A stretch of DNA of 64,000 nt from Bathymodiolus brooksi (Eukaryota; Mollusca; Bivalvia; Mytilida; Modiolidae): positions 29,912,494-29,976,493 of the forward strand of contig OY804575.1 in NCBI GenBank assembly GCA_963680875.1. Reading direction: 5' to 3'. The first letter of the stretch is position 1, and each line of letters begins with the position of its first letter. A model generated the notes under the pieces. It saw only the letters and a program-made list of their open reading frames with translations. It was not told where the DNA came from and searched no databases. A program made the translations under genes and the position numbers. Shown here piece after piece: positions 11,501-19,198 of the stretch.

Positions 11501-14207
11501 TAATATTATTAATATAATGGACGCTTAATGCCACTTTCAACAATATTTCCTGTTATATCGTGGCAGTCAGTTTTATTAGAAGAGGAAACCTGAGTACCCA
11601 GAAAAAAAACAGTCCTCAAACTACTGATAAACTTTATTACATGAGTCACATCAAGTACACATCTCCACGATGTTGGAATCTAATTTACATATTTAGTGGT
11701 GATAGCCACAGATTGGTTAGGTTACAGATGTCAATCTAACTACCACAAGATCACGGCCACAGTTAACTGACCCTGTTGAAGTAGAACTACATGTGGTTTC
11801 GTCTATTAAAATGAATTGATCAACATTTGTAATGACTACTAGCAGTCATATTTAACTCACCTTGCCAAAGGCAATGTGAGCTTTTGCCATCACTTGGCGT
11901 CCGATTGTGGCTGTTGTCAGTCGTCCTTTAACTTTTCAAATTTTAATCTTCTCCTCTGAAACCCTGTAGCCAAATAAAATGAAACTTGGTAGGAAGCATC
12001 TATGGAAGGTTCTCTATAAAGAGTGCTCATTTTGTCCCAGTCCATTAACAAACATGGCCGCCACAGTCAATTCTTGTTTCTGATTGGCCGATTTAAAAAA
12101 ATCTTCTCCTCTGAAACCGCTTGGCCAAAGAACCGAAACTTGTTAGGAAGCATTTATGGAAGATCATCTATAAAGATTGCTCATTTCGTTGCGATCTGTT
12201 AACAAACATTGCCGCCACAGGCCATTCTTGTTTCTTATTGGTTGATTTCTAAAAAATCTTCTCCTCTGAAACCGCTTGGCCAAATGAATTGAAGCTTGGT
12301 AGAAAACATCTATGGAAGGTCCTCTATAAAGATTGCTAATTTCGTCCCGATCTGTTAACAAACATGGCCACCACAGGCAATTCTTGTTTCTGATTTGCTG
12401 ATTTCTAAAAAATCTTCTACTCTGAAACCGCTTCGATAAATGAACCGAAACTTGGTAGGAAGCATTTATGGAAGGTCCTCTATAAAGAATGCTCATTTTG
12501 TCCCGATCCGATTACAAACATGGCGCCACAGGCAATTCTTGTTTCTGATTGGTCAATTTCTAAGACATCTTCTCTTCTAAAACCGCTTGGGCAAATGAAC
12601 CGAATATTGGTAGGAAGCATCTATGGAACGTCCATTATAAAGATTGCTAATTTTGTCACGATACATTAACAAACATGGCCACCGCAGGCAATTTTTGTTT
12701 CTGATTGGTCAATTTCTAAAAAAAATCTTCAACCCCAGAAACCGCCTAACCAAATGAACCGAAACTTGGTATGAAGCATCCTTGGAAGGTCCTCTATAAA
12801 GATTGGTCATTTCGTCCCGATTCGTTTACAAACATGGCCACCACAGGCAATTCTTGTTTCTGATAGGTCGATTTCTAAAAATCTTCTTCTCTGAAACTGC
12901 TTAGCGAAATGAACCGAAACTTTAGGAAGCATTTATGGAAGGTCCTCTATAAAAATTGCTACTTTAGTCCCGATCAGTTAACAAACATGGCCACCATAGG
13001 CAATTCTTGTTTCTGGTTGGCCGTTTTCTTAAAAATTTTCTCCTCTGAAACTGAGAAGTAAGATGAACCGAAATTTGGTAGGAAGCCCCTATGGAAGGTT
13101 CTGTATCAAGTTTCCTCAAAGCAGAATGAAAGATGAGCGACACAGGCTCAGCCCACTGATCCTCTAGTTGTCTTGTGTTCAAGCTTCCTCCATCTGTTCT
13201 CGTAACAGAAAGGCCATTAAAATCAATATATGTATAATAAGTTGACAAAAAGTATGAGGGAAAATATATAGAGGAAGTAAAATAAAAGTAGTTTTTCACA
13301 TTTTGTTTATGAATTTGTATGGTAGTAGATAAAATTTATCTAAATGTATGATTGCAAATATATGTTGCTGCCTATAATCCTACATACTATCAGATTAATT
13401 TTCTCCATTTTGCTAACAATGTTGCATGGTAGTGAGTAAACTTTGTGTATTTTGCTGATAAACTTACATGACAGCAATCAAAATTGTTAACTGATTTACG
13501 AAGTAACCAGTAAAATGCATATATTTTTCTAAGAAAATCAACATGTTCTCTTTTCTAGGCCAAGAAATAAAAATACACTACAGACTTTAACATAGAGATA
13601 AAATGATCTCTGAACCAAATTTATCCTGAATAAAAAAAAAATGTAAAATATAAATTTGCTTAATTTTTTTTCTGATTAAATATTTAATTCCAATATTTTA
13701 TAAATAAATATAGATTCTCCTTCAGTTGCCTGTGGGTTACGATATTTCTCCACTGAAGAGAGTTAAATTAAAATTTTTGTCCACAAGCCGTCGGGCGAGT
13801 GGTTAAAATTTTGAATTTAATTCTCGAGAGTGGAGAAATATCGTAACCCACATGGGCAACTGAAGGAGAATTTGTTTCTCCCATTATTTAACACAAACTT
13901 TATTTCAAAATCCTTTTAATTACCGATTTGACAACATGCGGGGAAAGGCACGAGACATTTTAATCCTCTAGAGGATTACAGATTTTTCAACCACTGATTC
14001 AGCGGGGTTAAAACGCCGTAATAATGGGAGAAAACATTATTCAACCTTGTTTGATATAATTTATGTACATAAGGTTTTTTTTCATGATTTTAATTTTTTT
14101 TCATTTTTATACGTTGTACAAAACATGTATATTAAAACTGAAAATAAATAAAAATAAAATAAATAAATATTTGCAGGGATCGATTTTGTGTATTACAAGT
14201 GGATTGA
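2200..14207 (+). CDS. HEMK1: HemK-family release-factor glutamine methyltransferase, 9 coding exons, 363 aa
   Basis: Coding exons: 2200-2535, 3481-3563, 4426-4519, 6176-6295, 7033-7150, 8000-8105, 9931-10026, 11376-11483, 14177-14207 (TGA stop). Every junction is GT/AG and the phases join into one 1092-nt frame. The product carries the family landmarks in order: PVQYIIGEW, the RPETE motif (about residues 167-171), SAM-binding LEIGCGSG (192-199), the acidic motif AIDK, the substrate-binding NPPY (268-271) and ALDGG. Known role of the family: N5-methylation of the Gln in the GGQ motif of mitochondrial release factors. The start is the first ATG after an in-frame TAA directly upstream. The first ~60 residues are rich in K/R and poor in acidic residues, as expected of a mitochondrial presequence. 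Human HEMK1 is of similar size (about 340 aa). Introns are packed with SINEs, MITEs and minisatellites. I saw no disabling change, so it looks functional. Confidence 0.95.
3177..3376 (+). repeat. 41-bp minisatellite, 5 copies, in HEMK1 intron 1
   Basis: The core CATGTATGAGAATGCCTGG recurs at 3198, 3239, 3280, 3321 and 3360. The spacer GAAACTGACAAGGAAACA varies slightly. Confidence 0.9.
3481..3563 (+). CDS. HEMK1: HEMK1 coding exon 2 (residues 113-140)
   Basis: The acceptor GACAG ends at 3480 and the donor GTACTT starts at 3564. It encodes the linker ending in LCQQRLK, which matches the family helix just before the PVQY motif. Leaves two bases of a split codon. Confidence 0.85.
3780..3951. 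mobile_element. Foldback MITE (172 bp)
   Basis: Long terminal inverted repeats of about 60 bp: the left end GGAGATAACTG is matched by CAGTTATCTCC at the right, and inner arms share TTGATGGTCGCA / TGCGACCATCAA. Non-coding, inside HEMK1 intron 2. Confidence 0.75.
4190..4277 (+). repeat. Direct repeat, two ~42-bp copies
   Basis: AGATCACATGTACTACTACA occurs twice in tandem with flanking AAAGGT. HEMK1 intron 2. Confidence 0.8.
4426..4519 (+). CDS. HEMK1: HEMK1 coding exon 3 (residues 140-171)
   Basis: Encodes [12 protein letters not shown] and FIPRPETE, the diagnostic N-terminal motifs of the HemK/PrmC catalytic domain. The acceptor TATAG ends at 4425; the donor GTACCA starts at 4520. Confidence 0.93.
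4567..4745 (+). repeat. Dispersed repeat, copy 1 (shared with 8654-8832)
   Basis: Shares TTTTGTGTTCAGAAT, ATACAGGTTAAATTAA and AAGATTTCCTAC with the copy at 8654-8832. The motif GAAACC(A/T)GTCT...ACAGGT recurs within each copy. Family unknown to me; non-coding. Confidence 0.6.
5284..5519 (+). mobile_element. tRNA-derived SINE, full copy with telomere-like tail
   Basis: A Pol III-like head: box A-like TGGTAGTTGGA at about 5309 and box B GTTCGAACCCC at about 5363. The body contains GGTTTACTCCGGTTTCCTCC and a conserved AACTGAAATATTGTTGAAAG. The tail reads CACCCTAACCCTAAACCCT. This is the reference copy for the family found at 8284, 9654, 11520, 25088, 27455, 34244, 51943 and 60513. Confidence 0.85.
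5850..6092 (+). mobile_element. Old diverged SINE copy
   Basis: Box B-like GTTTTGAGTCCCGTT and the 3' core GATATAGCTGAAATTTGC followed by AGTGACAATAAAGGCC match the general layout of mollusc SINEs, but with many changes. Confidence 0.5.
6176..6295 (+). CDS. HEMK1: HEMK1 coding exon 4 (residues 172-211), SAM motif I
   Basis: Encodes [12 protein letters not shown], the glycine-rich SAM-binding loop. Flanked by TTTTAG and GTGAGA; length 120 nt, so phase-neutral. Confidence 0.95.
6569..6907 (+). mobile_element. tRNA-derived SINE, second family, full copy
   Basis: The head GGTGGTGTAATGGTTAGC (box A) and GGGTTCCAGCCC (box B) resembles a tRNA gene. A body follows, with the 3' core GACATAGCTGAAAAATTGCT and the tail TGGCATTAAACAACAATC plus CACTCACTCACT. 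Truncated relatives lie at 43670 and 58432. The cloverleaf ends do not pair, so it is not a tRNA gene. HEMK1 intron 4. Confidence 0.8.
7033..7150 (+). CDS. HEMK1: HEMK1 coding exon 5 (residues 212-251)
   Basis: Encodes [18 protein letters not shown]. The Asp of AIDK is the expected ribose-binding acid of motif II. Acceptor TTTCAG, donor GTATAT. Ends one base into a codon. Confidence 0.92.
8000..8105 (+). CDS. HEMK1: HEMK1 coding exon 6 (residues 251-286), NPPY
   Basis: Encodes [20 protein letters not shown] contacts the target glutamine side chain in this family. Acceptor TTTCAG, donor GTAGGT. Confidence 0.95.
8284..8421 (-). mobile_element. SINE fragment (3' half), telomere-like tail
   Basis: Reverse-oriented copy of the 5284 family: the tail GGGTTAGGGGTTAAGG, then the GTTTAACACCAC and TTTATTGGTGGAGGAAACC body. 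The tRNA head is missing. Confidence 0.75.
8654..8832 (+). repeat. Dispersed repeat, copy 2
   Basis: Relative of 4567-4745: CTTTTGTGTTCAGAATGG, ATACAGGTTAAATTAAC and AAGATTTCCTAC are shared. Confidence 0.6.
8918..9066. mobile_element. Foldback MITE (~150 bp)
   Basis: Arms: ATTTTCCATATCGGCCCTGG and GGTATCAGCCC at the left are mirrored by GGGCTGGTACCAGGG and ATATGGAAAATTT at the right, extending out through ATTA..GACA. The centre carries GCCCGACAGC. Non-coding; HEMK1 intron 6. Confidence 0.8.
9440..9530. repeat. Short degenerate tandem repeat
   Basis: A unit of about 25 bp (TACGGATATTTGAGGGCAAA) occurs about three times. Confidence 0.55.
9654..9906 (-). mobile_element. tRNA-derived SINE, full copy (reverse)
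   Basis: Full-length relative of the 5284 copy. It runs from TGGTGTTTAACACC through TATTGGTGGAGGAAAG and ACTGACAAACTTTATC to the head complement CCATACGATCACGGCC. It ends 25 bases before HEMK1 exon 7. Confidence 0.85.
9931..10026 (+). CDS. HEMK1: HEMK1 coding exon 7 (residues 286-318)
   Basis: Encodes [16 protein letters not shown], matching the conserved E-P/S-x-x-ALDGG-x-DG segment of HemK proteins. Acceptor GTTTTAG, donor GTATGT. It lies directly after a SINE copy. Confidence 0.93.
10278..10481 (+). repeat. 34-bp minisatellite, 6 copies
   Basis: The unit CTGATATAAAGGTGATGAT + CTTAGTGGGAGTGGC repeats every 34 bp with one or two changes. HEMK1 intron 7. Confidence 0.93.
11376..11483 (+). 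CDS. HEMK1: HEMK1 coding exon 8 (residues 318-354)
   Basis: Encodes [15 protein letters not shown] and the strand/helix ending KDFTQ. Acceptor TTTCAG, donor GTATGA. Confidence 0.92.
11520..11768 (-). mobile_element. tRNA-derived SINE, diverged near-full copy (reverse)
   Basis: ACGCTTAATGCCACTTTC, ATATCGTGGCAGTCAG and the head complement TACCACAAGATCACGGCC place it in the 5284 family. Begins about 36 bases after HEMK1 exon 8. Confidence 0.8.
11855..13175 (+). mobile_element. Pearl/Helentron-like satellite element, eight ~155-bp monomers
   Basis: The 5' end has an imperfect hairpin (CTCACCTTGCCAAAGG, then CAATGTGAG) followed by CCATCACTTGGCGTCCG, a start shared with the elements at 19199 and 38351. 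The core monomer CTTCTCCTCTGAAACC...GGAAGGTCCTCTATAAAGAT...AACATGGCC(A/G)CC recurs at about 11948, 12103, 12258, 12412, 12569, 12727, 12881 and 13038. The 3' end is near GAGCGACACAGGCTCAGCCC. Established: bivalve 'pearl'-type elements carry satellite-like cores of this size. Frames at 12164-12496 and 12964-13299 are shadows of the repeat. HEMK1 intron 8. Confidence 0.8.
13713..14034. mobile_element. Two adjacent foldback palindromes (MITE-like)
   Basis: 13713-13871: arms of about 65 bp, ATTCTCCTTCAGTTGCC and GTGGGTTACGATATTTCTCC mirrored at the right end. 13874-14034: the outer pair TTTCTCCCATTATT / AATAATGGGAGAAA encloses a CCTCTAGAGG palindrome. They may be parts of one element. Ends about 140 bases before HEMK1 exon 9. 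Confidence 0.75.
14177..14207 (+). CDS. HEMK1: HEMK1 terminal coding exon 9 (residues 354-363)
   Basis: The acceptor TTTGCAG ends at 14176. The joined reading gives ...[14 protein letters not shown] and stops at TGA. This fits the family C-terminus, where a D-x-x-G/Q-R-x-R-F segment ends the fold. The alternative acceptor near 13558 would give a less family-like tail. Confidence 0.85.
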
Positions 14208-14470
14208 CAAAGATGGAATATGTGGACCAATTTGAACTGAAGGAAAATGTGTGCGATCTATATTGTAATTATGTTGCATTCGTCATCTGTAAACTATTCT
14301 AATTCCATCTTCTTCTCCCCAATTTCTAAGGTAAAATGGGATCAAATTTGACCAGAATATTTTATGGTTAGTCATCTTTCTTTTTTTTGGTACAAGTTAA
14401 AATCCAAGATGGCCACCACAGCAGAATGTTGCTTGTCATAGACATATGTTATATGTTATATGTCAAAGAA

Positions 14471-14874
14471 AAGTTGCCCGGAGTACAGGATGTATACGAG
14501 TGTATCCACTGATTGTGTGAGATATCAATATAAAGTTGCCCTGAGTACAGGATGTATACGAGTGTATCCACTGATTATGTGAGATATCAATATAAAGTTG
14601 CCCTGAGTACAGGATGTATACGAGTGTATCCACTGATTGTGTGAGATATCAATATAAAGTTGCCCTGAGTACAGGATGTATAAGAGTGTATCCACTGATT
14701 GTGTGAGATATCAATATAAAGTTGCCCTGAGTACAGGATATATATAAGAGTGTATCCACTGATTGTGTGAGATATCAATATAAAGTTGCCCTGAGTACAG
14801 GATGTATACGAGTGTATCCACTGATTGTGTGAGATATCAATATAAAGTTGCCCTGGGTACAGGATGTATATGAG
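14471..14874 (+). repeat. 62-bp minisatellite, about 6.5 copies
   Basis: GGATGTATACGAGTGTATCC recurs at 14488, 14550, 14612, 14674, 14736, 14800 and 14862. The unit includes GAGATATCAATATAAAGTTG. Lies just 3' of HEMK1 and could be in its 3'UTR. Confidence 0.93.
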
Positions 14875-17558
14875 GTCATTGAGGGCCTCACGTTTGTAGA
14901 ATGCCACACCACGGTGCTGTACCTAGACGGTTACTATCGGTGAAAATGGCACGTCCCAAGTTGCTATCCACAAATGCGACGGTTACTAAATGTAAAATGG
15001 ATTGGAATACGTTATGTACAGCTCGTACATTTTGGAATTTTCCACTCTATTACAAAACTCTATTACATTCTGAAGTGTTCACGAAGCTCCACGTATATTA
15101 CTGTAAACGAATGTACATCATTTCTGCTCTATTCTACTATAATTCGAACAAGATAAGCCATATGAGTCATTGTGTTTCCCAATTTTCTGTTTTGGATGTT
15201 GGTAAAATCCTGATAATTCATAAAAAACAAGAAATTAAACAAATATTTTTTAACACGATCATTTATTGAGAATATCAATTGTTTGTAAGCAAAAAAATGT
15301 CACATATTCTGTTACTCTTTTATTTTCATGAAAAAAACAAGTAACGGTTACTATTGGTTCCGTGCACCGGCTACTATACATTATGTCACCAACTAATAAC
15401 ATGAAAAATATGCATGTTAATGACTTCAGAAAAAAAACTGCTATTCACCTAGCTGCGTGTCTGTAGCTCTTATAGGTCCTTTTGATATATTTTTTTTGCA
15501 GATCTAAGGTCCACCTCATAATAAAAAACAAAAGTACCATAAAGAGTTATGGTTCTGCAGCTAAGTAACCATTCACCAAGCCCATCGAACAAGTGAAATA
15601 ACTGTTTTTAAAAGTCAATAACTCCACTTATTTCAGAATCAAAAGACAGCTTTAGTCTTTTATTCAATAATACAGAAATGATTGCTTTGAGGTTGTTCTA
15701 ACCCATTCCAAGAAGGAATGATAATTTGTTTGCCAATTTATATTAATGTTGTTCTTTTTTCTTCTTCTCTGCTTGTAAATTAATTACTTCTATCGAATAC
15801 GCTCTCATATCATTTTCTTAAAGAAGGTTTTTTTTTCAACTTTTGCTTCGTCACACGATTTTGATGAATTTTAATTTTAATTTGGTTGATAAAAATCAGG
15901 AAATCACAATTCTGAAATAGATACAGTGAATATGTTTTTGCAGGTATATTCTTTTCGTTGCCAGTAAAAATCCGTCTTGTTCAATAATTTTGTTATTACC
16001 CTTATTTGGTTACGTTTTGCTTGAAGAGTAATAGCTGGTGCCATGAATCTGTTACTAGCAATAGTAACCGTAGCCTACAAAATTTTCGTCAGTTCTCTTT
16101 AACTTAGTTTAAGTTGTGTTTTTATTCTATGTGCCAATTTTGTCATCTTAATCTTTTTTGATACATTACATTACGATCTTATATTCCAACTCACGTACCT
16201 AATAGTAGGGTGCCCGACGTAAGATTTTTGCGAATTTGCCTTAACGGAATTACACACACCTGTATGATACATCGTTGGAATGAGGAGAACAAGCCGCATC
16301 GAAATAAAGATGTCGTCGCTATGTATTGTGGTCACGTTTTTTTTAAATTGGGGTCAAAGGTCAAGATCTAAAAATTGGAACTAACACACCACAAGTTTTA
16401 AAAGGCTCCCTTCTTCGACAACACTGTGAAGAACTTTAAACTGGAATGCCAATTTTATTTGTTAAGCTTAATATTTTATTATTTTATGCTCATTTTTTAT
16501 TTTACATTGTTTGAATATGTAGCAAAAGGTCATTTTCTAAAAAAAAATGCCATTTTACAATTTTCGTATATATGAGAAATAAAAGTGACCTTGACCTGTC
16601 ATAGTTTGAACATTTCTCATTTTTATTTGATATTCATTTAAAGGAAACCTTCAAATTATTTTTTAACCCTTAACATTTGACAACTGGTGGACGGATTAAA
16701 AAAAAAACATGTTTCAGTTATGGTACACTTTGACTAATTACTGGTAAAATATCTATTCACCTCAAACTTCGTAAAAGGTACCAAAATTCAATTTAATGGC
16801 TTATGTGTTTGCAACATATCATTTGTAGGGTCAATCAATACTTAACGAATATTCTGTGCAAAAACATGGCAATTTATGGAAAGGTCAAACGCCATTTGTT
16901 TAAAAACGTAAGGTCTATGGACACATTATGCGTTTGGACGATGTGTGGCTACAAACCACTCTGAACACTCCAAATATCTCAGGTGTTTGGCAAATAAGAA
17001 AGTGTTCTCTTGTTAGTTTGAAGCCCACCAACCACGTCAAGGTCAGAGTCCACTGGCAGGTTGGTTTTTTTTAAATTGTTTTAAATTTTGTTTGTTTGTT
17101 TGAAACAGCGGCAGTAGTATACCGAAGGAACAAAGGAACAAGTCATAGAAAATGTTAAAGAAATCATAGTCCGGAGACTGGGCAAATTCCAGAAAAAACA
17201 TAAAACGGAAACAAGCTACGACATAACCACCACAACATATAAAAAGAACACCTTAGAAAACATTGCAACAAATGAAACTGCTATTTACTGAAAAACACAT
17301 AGTACGTATGAACTTGTCTCAGTTTACTAAGCACAGAAAACAGTGATGCTTGCCTAAAACAGACATTAGACCAAGTCTCAATGAAACAAAAGACGTCAAC
17401 GGGAAGTCGTGGTAACTGGACAACTATGACTAACGTGAGTTGATGGTCACAATGTTGGAAATGAAAGACTGTTTTATCTGAAATCATAGTTTTGATAACA
17501 ACAGTTTTATTCGGTGAAATAGATGGAGACTGGATGAAAAAGAAAAAAAAAATTGAGA

Positions 17559-18591
17559 TTATATGTCATCATCTTCATCAGTATTTCTAGATATTGCTAA
17601 GTGGGTATTTTCATTGCGGCATAAGTCGCCAGCTTGGCAAGGGCAAAGGTCTGTGCAAGATAGACTTTGCTCAAAACAAATGCATCCTTTCATGCACACA
17701 GATTTTCCTTTGCAAGTACAAACAAGGTCTTGCAAAAAATCAGAAGACATCTGGCCTTTGAAACGATAAACTGGAACTAATCCATTCCTGTCTTCCCATC
17801 CAAATAGCACTGCAGACTTCATTGGCGGTTTTGCAACATAGGCAGTCATCCAAATATTTATCTGTAGTGAAGATCGCAAAACATGCTGAGTGAAGGTGGC
17901 TTCACAGGGTGGAAGTTTGGCCAAACATGCATCCCTCAGTGTCGCTAACCTTACCCTTAATTTGTTAAGATCGACGTGATCTTCCTTCAGTTTTCCTTTT
18001 TGGTCGTACAGTCGACAAACAAGTTTACTGGCGGCATCTATAGATTTATCAGTGTCACGGTCTGCAAGGGTGGACAAATCTCTAAAGTTTTCTGGACTGT
18101 CTTTAAGTACTTTAAAAACGGTTCGTTTGCCAATCCCGAACAAGGATGATGTGGAATCACATCTTGTGATGGCATGTGCAGCTGGTAAAATGTTACATAA
18201 AACAGGATTGAGGATGCTACAGATCGAATGTACGGGAATGAAAACGCCCATCCTTGGTGTTTGTGATAGAACCTGTATGAAACCATAATTCCTGTGTATG
18301 TTGCATTGAAGGAAAGTAATGGATGCATAGAATCAAGAAATCTGTATCAGGCGATTTAACAATGATCCGACCTTTGATTCCACTTTCACCGAACGTTTTG
18401 TCTGCATGGATAGCATGTAAAATCATACGAGTGTCCGCCTCTTCATGTGTACAGTATAACTCTTGGCAATCGGAGACTCCATCTCTGCAGATTTTCTTGG
18501 CAATGATTAGAAGCACCAGAAAGATACGGAACTTCCCCGGATGACATCTCAAGAGATGATAAACGATAGTGTTGCACAATCGATTCGGCAA
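17559..18591 (-). pseudogene. Broken transposon-borne PIN/FEN-nuclease-like protein with Cys-rich C-terminus
   Basis: Two - strand frames belong to one protein: 18591-18217 and 18251-17559, joined across a frameshift near 18250. The first contains THEEADTRMILHA and IIVKSPDTDFLIL. The second contains AHAITRCDSTSSLFGIGKRT, a helical middle, then a GW-x-x-x-x-GLVPV segment and a Cys-rich tail with paired CxC motifs (about 17590-17720). I know this HEEADTR...DTD...GCD-TSS layout as a multi-copy metazoan family of uncertain function. Inference: the order EExD, DTD, CD, then GIGKRTVFKVL mirrors the acidic residues and helix-hairpin of FEN/PIN nucleases. The usual GCD is RCD here. More degraded matching sequence continues to about 18720. 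Probably inactive; it sits inside the 16202-24072 TIR element and may be the remains of its enzyme. Confidence 0.65.
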
Positions 18592-19198
18592 GAAATTGTA
18601 TCAATGCTTGTTTGTTGGCAGCGACTGCAAGAAACCTTTTCTAATCAGGAATCGGTCGGCCTTCTATGAAACTGAGCCATTTCCGGACTTATAACGTATC
18701 CTGCAGGATTGGTCTGTGTATTAGAAACACATGAATTAAACAAATTTTAAACCCAATCAACGGCCGACATAAAAATGAATGTTTTTAAAACATAAAAACC
18801 ACAAACAATTCTACTGAACAATTAAAACCAATTTATTTGCCATAAAAGAAGAGAAAATACTAAATGCATTGAGACAGAGATCGTGCTAGTTAATGACCGG
18901 CGAGCGACACATCATTAACAAAAACCGTACATAACAATCCGTGTATGACAAAGAGGAAATTTACAGTTATTTGAGTTTATATTTTGCCAATTTCTCAACA
19001 ACCGCTGACATTTAGATTATGATTTTTGGCACACATGTACATTTCATCAATATGTTTTCTTCAAAATCAAAGTACATTTATAATGTAGTGTAATTACTTT
19101 GCTTTTGTTGAAAATACGGTTAATTTGGGGTCAAATTTGAGGCTTAAAGTAAGGCTGATATACTCTTTCAAAAATCAATTATTTACATCCCGTTTTTT

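Noticed and set aside
12164..13299. - strand frames of 110-111 aa
   Set aside because: Shadows of the ~155-bp satellite monomers.
13559..13594. Alternative last HEMK1 exon (after TTTTCTAG at 13558)
   Set aside because: It splices in phase but gives a tail ([11 protein letters not shown]) unlike the family. The 14177 exon gives DRFCVLQVD, which fits better.
14587..14907. - strand 106-aa repetitive frame
   Set aside because: By-product of the 62-bp minisatellite.
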